NCBI GenBank assembly: GCA_027717655.1
Contig: JALLOH010000001.1
Span: forward strand, 1-64,000
Length of the DNA stretch: 64,000 nucleotides
Origin: Acidobacteriia bacterium AH_259_A11_L15
Lineage (GTDB): Bacteria > Acidobacteriota > Terriglobia > Acidiferrales > 2-02-FULL-67-57
Direction: 5' to 3'
Positions 36,467 through 46,532 of the stretch are shown here, one piece after another. The translations under genes were made by a program, and so were the position numbers. The notes beneath the pieces are model-generated. The model was not told the origin of the DNA and searched no databases. It saw nothing but the letters and a program-made list of their open reading frames with translations. Every line of letters begins with the position of its first letter. Position 1 is the stretch's first letter.

Positions 36467-37858
36467 ATGCACTTCGACACGCTTATCCAGGGCGGCACCA
36501 TCGTCACCGCCGCCGACACGTACGTCGCCGACATCGGCATCGTTGACGGCCGCATCGCGGCCATCGCCCGGGAACTCCCGCGCGAAGCCGCTCGCCAGAC
36601 GCTGCCCGCTCAAGGCCTGATGGTTATTCCCGGCGGCATCGACGTCCACACCCATATCGATATGCCCTTCGGCGGCACCACCAGCTCGGACGATTTCGAG
36701 ACCGGCACCATCGCCGCCGCCTTCGGCGGCACCACCACGCTCATCGACTTCGCCATCCAGTACAAGGGCCAGTCCTTGCGCACGGCCTTCGACACCTGGA
36801 GGAAGAAAGCCGAGGGCAAGGCCACCATCGACTATGCCTTCCATTGCATCGTTACCGACTTGCCCGACGCCCGCTTGGAAGAAATGAATGCGCTGGTGCG
36901 CGACGGTGTGTCCAGCTTCAAGCTCTTTATGGCCTATCCCGGCGTTTTCCTGGTGGAAGACGGCGTGATCTTCAAGGCGATGTCCCAGGCGGCGCAGAAC
37001 GGCGCGCTCATTTGTATGCACGCGGAAAATGGAGGCGCCATTGACGTTATCGTCCAGCGAGCCCTGGCCGAAGGCAAGACCGCTCCCAAGTATCACGCGC
37101 TCACCCGCCCCACTACCGCCGAAGCGGAAGCCACCGGCCGCGCCATTGCCCTGGCCGAAATGGCCGGCTCACCCGTTTACATCGTCCACCTTTCCTGCAA
37201 TGACGCCCTGGAGAAGGTCCGCGAGGCCCGCGACCGCGGCCTGCCCGTCTATGCGGAGACCTGTCCCCAGTATCTCTTCCTTTCCATCGAGAACTTCGAC
37301 GTCCCCGGCTTCGAAGGAGCCAAGTACGTCTTCACGCCTCCGCTCCGGGAAAAGTGGCACCAGGAAAAACTCTGGGCCGGTTTGGCCCAAGACCGCTTGC
37401 AAGTGGTCTCCACCGACCACTGCCCCTTCTGCTACAAGGACCAAAAGGAGATGGGCAAGGACGACTTTACTAAGATCCCCAACGGCGGCCCCGGCATCGA
37501 GCACCGCCTGAGCCTGGTCTATACGGGCGGCGTCCAGGCCGGGCGCTTCTCCCCGAATCGCTTCGTCGAGCTGGTCTCCACCACTCCGGCCAAGCTGTTT
37601 GGCCTTTATCCCCGCAAGGGGACGATTGCCGTCGGCTCCGATGCCGACCTGGTGCTCTGGGACCCGAACAAGGAAGAAACCATCACCGCCCGGACCCACC
37701 ACATGCGGGTGGACTACTCGATGTTCGAAGGGATTCGCATCAAGGGCGCGCCCCGCCAGGTGCTGGTGGGCGGCCGGCCGGTCATCGACAACGGCAAGTT
37801 CGTCGGCAAGCCCGGCCGGGGGCAATTTCTCAAACGCGGCACTTATTCCGGCTTGTGA
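36467..37858 (+). CDS. hydA: Dihydropyrimidinase / D-hydantoinase
   Basis: 463 residues from ATG 36467 (AGGAGGGG six bases upstream); the frame is open for 197 codons before it, overlapping the glycosyltransferase gene, and that part is spurious. Amidohydrolase metal ligands: HTHID (two His), the carboxylated Lys in SSFKLFM, HAENG, VHLSC and the Asp of STDHCPF. It opens dihydrouracil or hydantoin rings to N-carbamoyl products. The carbamoyl amidase, aminotransferase, dehydrogenase and transporter lie 10-16 kb away on the same strand. It has its own promoter and is surrounded by glycan genes. Confidence 0.93.
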   Translation: MHFDTLIQGGTIVTAADTYVADIGIVDGRIAAIARELPREAARQTLPAQGLMVIPGGIDVHTHIDMPFGGTTSSDDFETGTIAAAFGGTTTLIDFAIQYKGQSLRTAFDTWRKKAEGKATIDYAFHCIVTDLPDARLEEMNALVRDGVSSFKLFMAYPGVFLVEDGVIFKAMSQAAQNGALICMHAENGGAIDVIVQRALAEGKTAPKYHALTRPTTAEAEATGRAIALAEMAGSPVYIVHLSCNDALEKVREARDRGLPVYAETCPQYLFLSIENFDVPGFEGAKYVFTPPLREKWHQEKLWAGLAQDRLQVVSTDHCPFCYKDQKEMGKDDFTKIPNGGPGIEHRLSLVYTGGVQAGRFSPNRFVELVSTTPAKLFGLYPRKGTIAVGSDADLVLWDPNKEETITARTHHMRVDYSMFEGIRIKGAPRQVLVGGRPVIDNGKFVGKPGRGQFLKRGTYSGL

Positions 37859-37963
37859 AGCAGGACACGACCGACCAGCCGAGCAATTTGCCTGAGCCGA
37901 TTCGAAGGGTTCCGGCCAGCTCCTCAAGCGCCAGCCTGACTCCGGCCTGTAGGCATCGCGGGC

Positions 37964-38299
37964 TCAGTGCGGGAGCATCTGGACAAGCCTGTGCAGGCGA
38001 GCTTGCTCGGCGGGCTTCAAGTCAAGGAATTCCACCCCCATGCCAGCTTCGGGGAGCACCTGCCGCACCACGCAGCCCACCTCTAGTGGCTCTTCCTCCT
38101 CCAGCGACACCCGGGCCAGAAACTCCGCTCCCACCCAAAGCGGGTTTTCCATCTCCAGCAGCATCCCCCCCAGGCTGATGTTGAGCGTCCGGGCGCGCAG
38201 GAGGGAGGAGCCGCGCTCGATTTCCACGTCAGCGATATAGTGCCCACGGAAGTGCTCCCGCCGATCAAAGCTGGGCAGGCCAACTTCCTCGGTTTCCAT
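37964..38299 (-). CDS. PilZ-domain protein
   Basis: 111 residues; AAGGAG precedes the ATG at 38299. The c-di-GMP-binding pattern of PilZ is present in variant form: an Arg-Arg-x-x-x-Arg start (RREHFR) and NISLGG in place of (D/N)xSxxG. It is a lone PilZ domain, so it would act by binding a partner, such as a glycan synthase or motility protein. Its neighbour is the glycosyltransferase operon for surface polysaccharide. Confidence 0.82.
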   Translation of the reverse strand: METEEVGLPSFDRREHFRGHYIADVEIERGSSLLRARTLNISLGGMLLEMENPLWVGAEFLARVSLEEEEPLEVGCVVRQVLPEAGMGVEFLDLKPAEQARLHRLVQMLPH

Positions 38300-38360
38300 G
38301 GAGGTAACTCCTTGGCTGCGATGCTAGGGCGGTCTGTCTGTGCCTGTCAAGCCACCCGGC

Positions 38361-40460
38361 TTAACAGTGCACCAGCCGGTGGAAGAGCGCCTCGTACTGC
38401 TCGGTAATCCTGTCCCAACTGTATGCTTCCCGGGCCCGCTGGCAAGCCCGTGCGCCAAAGCTGGCGCACAACGATTCGTCGCCCAGCGCCCGTTGCATCT
38501 TCTCGACCAGGTCTTCCACCGAGGCTTCAAAAGCAACCCCTGCGTTCCCCACTACCTCGGCGTTCTCCCGCGTGTTCAGGTAAAGCACACAGTGGCCGCA
38601 CGCCATCGCCTCGATCAGCGCCGGATGGGTCCCGCCAACTTCGGTGGCGTGCACGTACAGAGCAGCGTGGCGCTGCAATTGCCAGTAGCCTTCCCCGTAA
38701 ATCGGCCCGGTGAAAACGATGCGCTCGTCGGAAATCTTCTCCAGCGCCTGCACGTAGTCGGGCCGGTACCGATTTCCGCCCACCACCGCCAGCTTCCTGT
38801 CGGTTCGAATCCGCTCGAAGGCTCGAATCACCAACTCAGGATTGTTCTCCGGCTCCAACCGGCTGACGTAGAGGACGTACCGCCTTGGCCGGAGCTGGAA
38901 GCGATCGAGCACGTCGCGAGCGATCCCGACCTCTGGCGGCTGGGCCCCGTAGGCGATCACCGTGGAAGACTTGCCGTAGCGCCTCCGGTAGTACTCCTGC
39001 ATCACCCGCGCATCGGTCACCATCACCGTCGGGGTCACCAACGCCAGCCACTCGCACAGCCACAGGTAGGCCCGCCCCAGCCAGCTCCACTTGCGACGCC
39101 GCCGGTCCAGACCGTCCACGTTCAGTGCCGTGGGCTTCCCCACCACCCGGGGCACCCACACGAAGGGGCTGTTCGCCACGTTGCAGGCGAAAACCACCTC
39201 CGCATCCGTGCGCGCTACGTGAAAGACCGAGAGAAACGTATGCACTACGGTGTCCAGATACTTGTAGGCCAGCGTGGGGAGCAACACCAGGCGCATGCCC
39301 CGGTAGGTGGGCTGCTGGTAGGAAATCTGCGGCCGCCGACCATAGACGGTAACTTGGTGCCCGCGCGCCGCCAGTCGCGCCCCCAGCTCTTCGGCCAGCG
39401 TCTCAAACCCGCCGTAATTCGCCGGCACCCCCCGCGTCCCCAGGATGGCTATCTTCATCGGCTCGACCTCGGCCGGAAAGCTGACCGGGCGAAAGCGGAA
39501 CCAGCGCGCCAGCTCGCCGTCCGCCACGCGCCGCTTGGCTTGCACCTGCCGCCGCTTTTCCCACAGGCGCCGCCGCTGTCCCCAAAGGTAACGGAAAGCG
39601 GGCAGCGACGTGCGCTCACGCAGCAGCACATAGGCGACGATTCCCAGGTCGCGCACTTTCATGGGCACGAAGAGCCGCCAGTAAAGGCCCCACCCGATGT
39701 TCTTGCCGCGCAGCAGGAAACGGTTTTTGGTGGAGTGATAGTTCAAGAGCGGCGGCAGCTCCCGCCGGTTTTCCGGCAGCACCCGGCGCACGTGATAGCC
39801 GACCGCCTGCGGAACGTAAAGACAGTGCCAGCCGGCCAACTGTGCCCGCCAGGCCACATCGGCGTCCTCTCGATAAGAGAAAAAGTCCTCATCGAAAAAT
39901 TCCCCGTCCACAGAGAGGTCCTGGATCATGGATCGCCGATAGAGCGCGGCCGCGGCCGTCGCGCCAAACACCAGCTCGCGCCGCTCGTACTGCCCGCGGT
40001 CCGGTTGGTTCGAGCCCCGGTCCAGGTGGCGCAAGGTGGGGGTGAAATAGATGCCCGTGGAATCAATCAGCGGCGCGGCCGGACGGGAGCCGTCAGGCGC
40101 CAGCCGCAAAAGTTTGCCGCAGGCAGTCCCCACCTCGGAGCGCGGCTCGGCGGCTTCCACCAACGTCCGCACAAAGTCCGCCTCCAGCACGACATCCGGG
40201 TTCAGGCAAAGCACCCAGTCAGCTTGAGCGTGGCCCATCGCCTGGTTCTGGCCCGCCGCGAAACCCCGGTTCTCGCGGTTGCGGATCAGCTTCACCCGCC
40301 CCCCGTAGCGCTCCAAGAGCTGGAGCGTTCCGTCCCGGGAGGCGTTGTCCACTACGACAATCTCCAACTCCACTCCTTGCTGCGCGAACAGAGACTCCAG
40401 GCAGCGCTCCAGGTAGGATTTGCTGTTGCAGGTAACCAGACTGACGGCAACGCGCACCAT
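38361..40460 (-). CDS. GT2-GT4 fused bifunctional glycosyltransferase
   Basis: 699 residues from ATG 40460 (AGAGGG upstream), 8 bases after the previous gene's stop. Residues 1-300 form a rhamnosyltransferase-like GT2 (VSLVTCNSKSYLERCLESL, VVVDNASRDGT, LNPDVVLEADF, EDADVAWRAQ). Residues from about 335 begin a full GT4 with the DUF1972-type opening KIAILGTRGVPANYGGFET and the donor motif YVSRLEPENNPELVIRAFE. A Met starts the second half, as if two genes were joined. Two successive sugars may be added by one polypeptide. Confidence 0.85.
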   Translation of the reverse strand: MVRVAVSLVTCNSKSYLERCLESLFAQQGVELEIVVVDNASRDGTLQLLERYGGRVKLIRNRENRGFAAGQNQAMGHAQADWVLCLNPDVVLEADFVRTLVEAAEPRSEVGTACGKLLRLAPDGSRPAAPLIDSTGIYFTPTLRHLDRGSNQPDRGQYERRELVFGATAAAALYRRSMIQDLSVDGEFFDEDFFSYREDADVAWRAQLAGWHCLYVPQAVGYHVRRVLPENRRELPPLLNYHSTKNRFLLRGKNIGWGLYWRLFVPMKVRDLGIVAYVLLRERTSLPAFRYLWGQRRRLWEKRRQVQAKRRVADGELARWFRFRPVSFPAEVEPMKIAILGTRGVPANYGGFETLAEELGARLAARGHQVTVYGRRPQISYQQPTYRGMRLVLLPTLAYKYLDTVVHTFLSVFHVARTDAEVVFACNVANSPFVWVPRVVGKPTALNVDGLDRRRRKWSWLGRAYLWLCEWLALVTPTVMVTDARVMQEYYRRRYGKSSTVIAYGAQPPEVGIARDVLDRFQLRPRRYVLYVSRLEPENNPELVIRAFERIRTDRKLAVVGGNRYRPDYVQALEKISDERIVFTGPIYGEGYWQLQRHAALYVHATEVGGTHPALIEAMACGHCVLYLNTRENAEVVGNAGVAFEASVEDLVEKMQRALGDESLCASFGARACQRAREAYSWDRITEQYEALFHRLVHC

Positions 40461-40468
40461 AGCCCTCT

Positions 40469-41398
40469 TCACTCTTGGGCGCGCCCGAATACGCAGCACC
40501 GAATGACTTGGGCGTAGGCGTCCAGGGCCGCCCTTCGCCCGTCCGGCCGGGGGCCCACACCCACCAGCGTCGCCACCGCACGCAACAGCATCCCGGCCAA
40601 AATTCCCATCCGCAAGACGACACCCGCCAGCCGGCCGTGGTGCTTCTGGAAGTAGCGCCGCAGGTTCCGATACCAATAGACTTGCCGTTCTTTTTCCGGT
40701 ACAGCGCCCAGGCTGTGGCCGCCCGCATGGTGGAAACGCGCCCGCGGTTCGTAGACAATCTTCCAGCCGCGCGCCCGCAGTCGCCGGCAGAGGTCGACGT
40801 CCTCGAACCACAAGGGGAAGAAGCGCTCATCGAAACCGTCCACCGCTTCCCAGGCCTGGCGCTTCACCAACAGGCAGGCTCCGGCAGGCTGTTCCACCGC
40901 CGCTGCACGCTCGTAATCCATCCCCAGGCAACGATACCGCCGGTTCCAAGGGTTGCCAGGAAAAATCCGGTTGAGCAAGAGAATCTCAGCCAGAGCGGTC
41001 GCCAGGGTGGGAAAGCGCCGCACCACAAACCCGGCTTGCGTTGTCCCGTTCGGGTTCAAAAGTCGCCCCCCGACCGCCCCCACCTCGTTCGGCTCCACCG
41101 CCGCCCGCAATGCCGCCAAGGCGCCGGGCTCGGCCACTACGTCGGGATTGAGAAAAAGCAGAAGCTCCCCCCGGGCCCAGCGAACTCCCTGCCGGGCGGC
41201 CCCGGCGAACCCGAGATTGTCCGCGCTGGCACACACCTGCGTGCCCGAGTGGGAACGAGCCAGTTCTACCGTGGCATCTCGCGACCCATTGTCCACTACG
41301 ATGCGTTCCCAGCCCGGCTCGTGGAGGCTGCGCAGGCACGCCTGGATGTGCTCGGCGGAATTGAAAGTAACAATAACGATGGATCCCAGTGGAGGCAT
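40469..41398 (-). CDS. Family 2 glycosyltransferase (rhamnosyltransferase-like)
   Basis: 309 residues from ATG 41398 (a GTG one codon earlier is possible). GT-A motifs: IVIVTFNSAEHI, IVVDNGSRDAT, LFLNPDVVAEPGAL, and the acceptor ED in FFPLWFEDVDLCRRL. The sequence is close to WbbL-type rhamnosyltransferases. Two C-terminal hydrophobic stretches may hold it at the membrane. An opposed TATAAT (41413-41418 on the other strand reading) lies just upstream, giving a short or absent leader. It leads a two-gene operon with the fused transferase. Confidence 0.87.
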   Translation of the reverse strand: MPPLGSIVIVTFNSAEHIQACLRSLHEPGWERIVVDNGSRDATVELARSHSGTQVCASADNLGFAGAARQGVRWARGELLLFLNPDVVAEPGALAALRAAVEPNEVGAVGGRLLNPNGTTQAGFVVRRFPTLATALAEILLLNRIFPGNPWNRRYRCLGMDYERAAAVEQPAGACLLVKRQAWEAVDGFDERFFPLWFEDVDLCRRLRARGWKIVYEPRARFHHAGGHSLGAVPEKERQVYWYRNLRRYFQKHHGRLAGVVLRMGILAGMLLRAVATLVGVGPRPDGRRAALDAYAQVIRCCVFGRAQE

Positions 41399-41450
41399 CA
41401 CCGTTCGCAGGCATTATAGCAGCCCCGCACAGCAGCGCCTCCGGCCAGCG

Positions 41451-41479
41451 TTGACACTCCCAGGAGGCTTGAGTATAAC
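41451..41479 (+). promoter_or_regulatory. Sigma70-type promoter for the ABC polysaccharide exporter
   Basis: TTGACA at 41451-41456 and TATAAC at 41474-41479 with a 17-base spacer, about 20 bases before the ATG at 41501. Confidence 0.65.
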
Positions 41480-41500
41480 CACCTGGCAAACGGTGATCCT

Positions 41501-42283
41501 ATGCTAGAACTCCTCCGCGATACCTACCACTACCGGGAACTCATTTGGATTCTGGCCCTGAAAGAACTCAAAGTGCGCTACAAACGCTCCCTGCTGGGCG
41601 TGCTGTGGGCCTTCCTGAACCCGTTAATGATGACTGCTATTTTTGTGGTGGTCTTCAGCAAATTCCGCGTCGGACGGTTCGGCATCGAGCACTACGCCAT
41701 CTTCCTGCTCTGCGCCATGTTCCCCTTCACCTTCTACCAGCAGTCGATGGCGTATGCGGTGCAATCCATCATCGCCAATGGCTCGCTGATCAAGAAGGTC
41801 TACATCCCCAAGCTCGTCTTTCCCCTGGCCGCGGTGCTGGCCAACTTTTTCAATCTCATGCTCTCGCTGATTCCCCTGGCCTTCTTCCTCTGGGTGTTCG
41901 ACCACCCGTTCCACAAGACCTGGCTCTACCTGCCGGTCCCGATGCTGGGCCTGCTGCTCTTCACAGCCGGATGCGGATTCGCGGTGGCCGCTCTCGGCGT
42001 TTTCCTCCACGATATCGGCCACATCTTGGAGGTTTTCCTGCGGGCCTTTTTTTTCCTCTGTCCGGTGTTGTATGACCTAGATCACATCCCCGCGCGGTTT
42101 CACCCGGTGCTAATCTGGAATCCTATGCTGCATATCCTGCGCGGGTTCCGGCTGCCGATCTATGCCGGGGAATTACCTGAGCCGGCGTCGGCTTTGATCT
42201 CCATTCTGGTGGGAGTGGTGGCGGTGGTCCTCGGCTATGCTATCTTCCGCCGCTTTCAGGACTCGTTTGCCATTCACGTTTGA
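41501..42283 (+). CDS. ABC-2 type polysaccharide exporter permease (Wzm/KpsM-like)
   Basis: 260 residues with six hydrophobic segments. The cytosolic N-terminal helix RELIWILALKELKVRYKRSLLGVLWAFLNPL is the ABC-2 permease signature. Wzm-type proteins move a finished lipid-linked O-antigen or teichoic-type polymer across the inner membrane. The ATPase gene follows directly (stop TGA overlapping the leader of its ATG). It starts a polysaccharide export operon that continues to rfbD. Confidence 0.92.
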   Translation: MLELLRDTYHYRELIWILALKELKVRYKRSLLGVLWAFLNPLMMTAIFVVVFSKFRVGRFGIEHYAIFLLCAMFPFTFYQQSMAYAVQSIIANGSLIKKVYIPKLVFPLAAVLANFFNLMLSLIPLAFFLWVFDHPFHKTWLYLPVPMLGLLLFTAGCGFAVAALGVFLHDIGHILEVFLRAFFFLCPVLYDLDHIPARFHPVLIWNPMLHILRGFRLPIYAGELPEPASALISILVGVVAVVLGYAIFRRFQDSFAIHV

Positions 42284-42285
42284 GG

Positions 42286-43068
42286 ATGCCCACATCGAAC
42301 GCCTACAAGATTCGCTTCCGAGACGTCTGGCAGCGATTTCGCATCTACCCCAAGCGGGGCCGCACGCTGCGCGACGTCTTTATCCGGCTTTCTCCCGGCT
42401 TCCTGGCGCGCCGCGACCTCGAGGCCCTCAAAGGAGTGTCGTTTGCCGTGCCGCCCGGCGAGTGTCTGGGCATCATCGGCCGCAACGGTTCCGGCAAGAG
42501 CACCATCCTGCGTCTCATTGCCCGGATTTTCCCGCCCAGCTCGGGGACAGTTGAAGTCCGGGGACATGTCTCGCCCCTGATCGAATTGGGCGCTGGGTTC
42601 CACTCAGAACTCACAGGAAGAGAAAACGCCATCCTGGCGGGGGTGATTCTAGGCTTCACCCGACGGGAGATGCAGAAGAAGCTCGCTTCCATCCTGGCCT
42701 TCGCTGGCATGGACGAGTTCGCCGACGTGCCCATCCGGCAGTACTCCACGGGAATGCTCTCCCGGCTGGGCTTTGCCGTGGCGACCGAGATCGACCCGGA
42801 TATTCTCCTCGTAGATGAAGTCCTGGCCGTCGGGGACAAAGGATTCCAGCAAAAATGCTTGGAACGCATGCACAACTTTCGCCGGCAGGGCAAGACCATG
42901 GTGTTCGTCTCGCACAACATGGACGACGTCCGCTCCATCTGTGAGCGGGTCCTGCTCCTGAACGATGGCGAACTCCTGATGGATGGCAAACCCGATCAGG
43001 TAATCGTCCGTTACGAGGAGCTCATCCGCGAGCTGGGCCCCGGCCGACCGGTTCGGAAACGGTTGTAG
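42286..43068 (+). CDS. ABC polysaccharide exporter ATPase (Wzt/KpsT/TagH-like)
   Basis: 260 residues from ATG 42286. Walker A GRNGSGKST, a QYSTGM variant of the signature loop typical for this exporter class, and Walker B ILLVDEVLAVGD are clear. The C-terminal carbohydrate-binding domain of O9a-type Wzt is absent, so export should not depend on a chain-end cap. It pairs with the permease just upstream; rfbD follows by 2 bases. Confidence 0.92.
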   Translation: MPTSNAYKIRFRDVWQRFRIYPKRGRTLRDVFIRLSPGFLARRDLEALKGVSFAVPPGECLGIIGRNGSGKSTILRLIARIFPPSSGTVEVRGHVSPLIELGAGFHSELTGRENAILAGVILGFTRREMQKKLASILAFAGMDEFADVPIRQYSTGMLSRLGFAVATEIDPDILLVDEVLAVGDKGFQQKCLERMHNFRRQGKTMVFVSHNMDDVRSICERVLLLNDGELLMDGKPDQVIVRYEELIRELGPGRPVRKRL

Positions 43069-43070
43069 CC

Positions 43071-43934
43071 ATGCGAATCCTTCTGACCGGCGGGGGCGGC
43101 CAACTGGCTACCGACCTTGAATCCTGTCTGCGCGGCAACGAGGTCGTCCCCCTCACCCACGCTCAGTTGGACATCTGCGATCCAGCGGCGGTTCGCGCCC
43201 AGATGGAGCGCCACCGGCCGGAGTTCCTCATCAATACCGCAGCCTACAACCGGGTGGATGAGGCCGAAGAAAACCCCGACACGGCTTTCCAGGTCAACGC
43301 CGTGGGGGTCTACCACTTGGCCCGCGCGGCCGCCGCCGTGGGCGCCGTGCTGGTGCATTTCAGCACCGACTATGTTTTCGACGGCACTCAACGGAAGCCT
43401 TACCGGGAAAGCGACACGCCCAATCCCCTGTCCGTCTACGCTCTCTCCAAGCGCGCCGGCGAGATGATTGTGCCGCGGTACTGCGAAAAGTATTTCCTGA
43501 TTCGCACCTGCGGGCTGTACGGCCCGACCGGCAAGCGCAGCCAAGGCGGAAACTTCGTGGAACGCATGCTTCGAAGGGCGCGCGAAGGCAAGCCCCTTCG
43601 GGTCGTCAACGACCAGGTCCTCACCCCCACCAGCACCCGCGACCTGGCCCAGAAATTGCTCCCGCTTCTCCAGAGCGATCGCTACGGCCTCTACCACATG
43701 ACCAATGCGGGAGAATGCTCCTGGTACGACTTCGCCCGGGAAATCCTTCGTCGGGCTGGTCTCTCCTCGGACCTTCAGCCCATCAGCACAAAAGATTTCG
43801 GCGCCAAGGCTCGCCGCCCCCCGTATTCGGTCTTGGACAACTACGCCTATCGCGCCGCCGGCTTTGACGACTTCCGTTCCTGGCAGGAGGCTCTGGCCGA
43901 CTACTTCCAGCAGACCCAGCCGGGGCAGGTATAA
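43071..43934 (+). CDS. rfbD: dTDP-4-dehydrorhamnose reductase
   Basis: 287 residues. Nucleotide loop [11 protein letters not shown], catalytic YALSK (Tyr-x-x-x-Lys) and the family phrases [13 protein letters not shown] and [10 protein letters not shown] are all present. It makes dTDP-L-rhamnose, the last step of that pathway, using NADPH. The other three rfb genes are not in the window. Co-transcribed with the exporter, it indicates a rhamnose-containing polymer and agrees with the rhamnosyltransferase-like enzymes upstream. Confidence 0.93.
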   Translation: MRILLTGGGGQLATDLESCLRGNEVVPLTHAQLDICDPAAVRAQMERHRPEFLINTAAYNRVDEAEENPDTAFQVNAVGVYHLARAAAAVGAVLVHFSTDYVFDGTQRKPYRESDTPNPLSVYALSKRAGEMIVPRYCEKYFLIRTCGLYGPTGKRSQGGNFVERMLRRAREGKPLRVVNDQVLTPTSTRDLAQKLLPLLQSDRYGLYHMTNAGECSWYDFAREILRRAGLSSDLQPISTKDFGAKARRPPYSVLDNYAYRAAGFDDFRSWQEALADYFQQTQPGQV

Positions 43935-43942
43935 TTGCGGCG

Positions 43943-45433
43943 ATGGAGTTGACACGGGAAGAAATCGCCGCCGTGGCCGAGCGCAAGCGCGAGGCCTACG
44001 AGGTGGTCATCGGGCTGGAAGTCCACGTTCAACTCAAGACCGCCTCCAAGATCTTCTGCGCCTGCTCGACCCGCTTCGGCGACCCGCCCAACACCAACGT
44101 CTGCCCGGTCTGCCTGGGGCTGCCGGGCGCGCTCCCGGTGCTGAACCGCAAGGCGGTCGCGCTGGCGGTGCGCGCGGCGCTGGCCTTGAACTGCGGCGTG
44201 AATCCTTCCTCGCAGTTTTCCCGCAAGAACTATTTCTATCCCGACCTGCCCAAGGGCTATCAAATCTCCCAGTACGACCGGCCGCTGGCCGAGCAGGGCT
44301 GGTTGCAGATTGAAGCTGAGGACAGCAGCAAGCGCGTGGGCATCACCCGGTTGCACCTCGAAGAGGATGCCGGCAAGTCACTCCATGAGGGCTTCCCGGA
44401 TTCCGATGCCAAAACCTACCTCGACTTCAACCGCTGCGGCGTGGCCTTGATTGAGATCGTCAGCGAGCCCGACCTGCGCTCCCCGCAGCAAGCCTACGCC
44501 TACCTGACTACCCTGAAGCAAGTGCTGGAATACATCGAAGTCAGCGATTGCGACATGGAGAAGGGCTCCCTGCGCTGCGACGCCAACGTCAGCGTCCGCC
44601 GCAAGGGAGCCGGGGCACTGGGCGTCAAGACCGAAGTGAAGAACCTGAACTCCTTTCGCTACCTGGCGCGGGCGCTCGAATACGAAATCAACCGCCAGGT
44701 GGCGGTCCTGGAGAACAGCGGCCGCATCGAGCAGGAGACCCGGCTGTGGAACCTGGCCGGCGGCCGCACCGAGCCCATGCGCTCCAAGGAATACGCCCAC
44801 GACTATCGCTACTTCCCCGAACCGGACTTGCTCCCGCTCACGGTGAAGGCAGAACTGCTGGAGAAGATTCGCGGAGAGATGCCTGAGTTGCCCGCCGCGC
44901 GCAAGGCCCGCTTCATCGGTCAATACGGCCTTACCGAGTACGATGCCGAAGTGCTCACCGGCACGCGCGCCCTAGCCGACTTTTTCGAAGCCACCGCCCG
45001 CAAAGCGCCGGAACCGAAAACAGCCGCCAACTGGATTCAAACCGAACTGCTGGGCGCCTTGAAAGAAGCAGGAAAAGAAATCCAGGAATCTCCGGTCGCC
45101 CCTGCGGCGCTCGCCGAATTGCTCCAGCTAGTCCAAGACGGCACGCTCTCCGGCAAGATGGGCAAAGCCGTCTTTCAAAAGATGGTTGGCAGCGGCAAAT
45201 CCGCCCCGGAAATTGTGGCCGCGGAAAAGATGGAGCAGATTACCGACCCCGCCGCCATTGAAAAGCTCTGCCGGGAGGTACTGGAGAAAAACGCAGACAA
45301 GATCGAGCAGTACCGGAAAGGCAAGCAGGCGTTGTTCGGGTTCTTCGTGGGCCAGGTGATGAAAGCCTCCCGCGGCCAGGCCAACCCCGCCCGGGTCAAC
45401 GACACCTTGAAACGACTGCTGGCGGGCAACTAG
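43943..45433 (+). CDS. gatB: Asp-tRNA(Asn)/Glu-tRNA(Gln) amidotransferase subunit B
   Basis: 496 residues, full length. The N-terminal kinase-like domain has [26 protein letters not shown] (zinc-site Cys) and [20 protein letters not shown]. The C-terminal YqeY-like domain that binds tRNA ends the protein. GatB activates the misacylated tRNA within GatCAB so that GatA can supply ammonia. gatA and gatC are not in the window. Eight bases separate it from rfbD. Its stop overlaps that of the convergent transporter ATPase gene. Confidence 0.96.
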   Translation: MELTREEIAAVAERKREAYEVVIGLEVHVQLKTASKIFCACSTRFGDPPNTNVCPVCLGLPGALPVLNRKAVALAVRAALALNCGVNPSSQFSRKNYFYPDLPKGYQISQYDRPLAEQGWLQIEAEDSSKRVGITRLHLEEDAGKSLHEGFPDSDAKTYLDFNRCGVALIEIVSEPDLRSPQQAYAYLTTLKQVLEYIEVSDCDMEKGSLRCDANVSVRRKGAGALGVKTEVKNLNSFRYLARALEYEINRQVAVLENSGRIEQETRLWNLAGGRTEPMRSKEYAHDYRYFPEPDLLPLTVKAELLEKIRGEMPELPAARKARFIGQYGLTEYDAEVLTGTRALADFFEATARKAPEPKTAANWIQTELLGALKEAGKEIQESPVAPAALAELLQLVQDGTLSGKMGKAVFQKMVGSGKSAPEIVAAEKMEQITDPAAIEKLCREVLEKNADKIEQYRKGKQALFGFFVGQVMKASRGQANPARVNDTLKRLLAGN

Positions 45434-46530
45434 GAAGTCGGCCCCGGACTGTCCGCCCCCAACCGGTTCCCCGTCGACGGGTCGAACAGGTGCACGCGCT
45501 CCTCGGGAATCACCACCCAGACTTTTTCCCCTTCCCGGTAGCGTGCCTCGGCGCGCTCCACCGCGGTCAGCGAGAACCCGCCCAGTTGCAGCTCCAGAAT
45601 TGTCTGGCCGCCGTGCAGCTCCACCAGCGAGATTTCCGCCGGCCATCGCTCCGGCAACGGTTCGCGACTCACCCGGACATGCTCGGGGCGAATCCCGAGG
45701 GTCACGACTCCCGCCTCCAGGATTTTTGCGTCCAGTCCCGCGAGGGACAACTGGAGTTCGCCGATCCGCGCCGCGATGCCGTCCGGGCCCGCCGCCAGCG
45801 CCGCCGGGAGTAAGTTGATGGAAGGACTCCCGAAAAATGAGGCCACGAAGGCGTTGACCGGCCGCTCATAGAGCTCCCGCGGCAGGCCGCACTGCTGGAT
45901 GCGACCCTTGCGCATCACCGCGATCCGGTCGGAGAGGGAGAGGGCTTCTTCCTGGTCATGGGTTACGTAGATGAACGTGGTGCCCAAGCGTTGATGCAGA
46001 TGACGCAACTCCTTCCGCATTTGCGCCCGCAGAGGCGCATCCAGGTTGGACAGGGGCTCGTCGAACAGAAAGAGCTGCGGCTGGCGCACGATGGCCCGCC
46101 CCACCGCCACCCGTTGGCGCTCGCCGCCGGAGAGTTGCCGCGGGTACTTTTCGAGGAGCGGGTCCAGTCCCAACAGCTCCGCCGCCTGGCGGACGCGCTC
46201 GCGAATCGACTCCCGAGAAAGCCCCGCCAGTTCCAGAGGGAATGAGAGGTTTCCGAACACGGTTCGATGGGGGTAGAGGGCGTAGCTCTGAAAGACGAAG
46301 GCAACGTCACGCTGGTGGGGCGGCAAGTGCGTCAGGCGGCGGTCACCCAACTGGAGCGTCCCGCTGCTCGGCTCTTCCAGGCCGGCGATCAGGTTCAAGG
46401 TGGTGGACTTGCCGCAACCGCTGGGCCCGACAAAAGTAAAAAACTCGCCGCGTCGAATGGTGAGCTGCGGAATTTCCACGGCCAGTCTCTCCCCGAAGCG
46501 CTTGCTGACATTTTCGAACCGCAGGTCCAT
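45430..46530 (-). CDS. Sugar ABC importer ATPase (MalK/UgpC type)
   Basis: 366 residues: Walker [11 protein letters not shown], signature [14 protein letters not shown], Walker [17 protein letters not shown], switch His in VTHDQ, then a TOBE regulatory domain (about 235-355). CUT1-family ATPases power uptake of oligosaccharides, polyols or glycerol-phosphate. It closes a four-gene operon with the binding protein first; gaps between the genes are 2-6 bases. Confidence 0.92.
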   Translation of the reverse strand: MDLRFENVSKRFGERLAVEIPQLTIRRGEFFTFVGPSGCGKSTTLNLIAGLEEPSSGTLQLGDRRLTHLPPHQRDVAFVFQSYALYPHRTVFGNLSFPLELAGLSRESIRERVRQAAELLGLDPLLEKYPRQLSGGERQRVAVGRAIVRQPQLFLFDEPLSNLDAPLRAQMRKELRHLHQRLGTTFIYVTHDQEEALSLSDRIAVMRKGRIQQCGLPRELYERPVNAFVASFFGSPSINLLPAALAAGPDGIAARIGELQLSLAGLDAKILEAGVVTLGIRPEHVRVSREPLPERWPAEISLVELHGGQTILELQLGGFSLTAVERAEARYREGEKVWVVIPEERVHLFDPSTGNRLGADSPGPTS

Positions 46531-46532
46531 CG

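Noticed and set aside
38340..40517. 725-codon open frame on the plus strand
   Set aside because: Antisense of the fused glycosyltransferase, whose motifs on the minus strand are unmistakable.
41413..41418. Minus-strand TATAAT before the glycosyltransferase gene as a certain promoter
   Set aside because: The -10 is perfect, but no acceptable -35 lies 16-19 bases away, so it is mentioned only in the gene entry.
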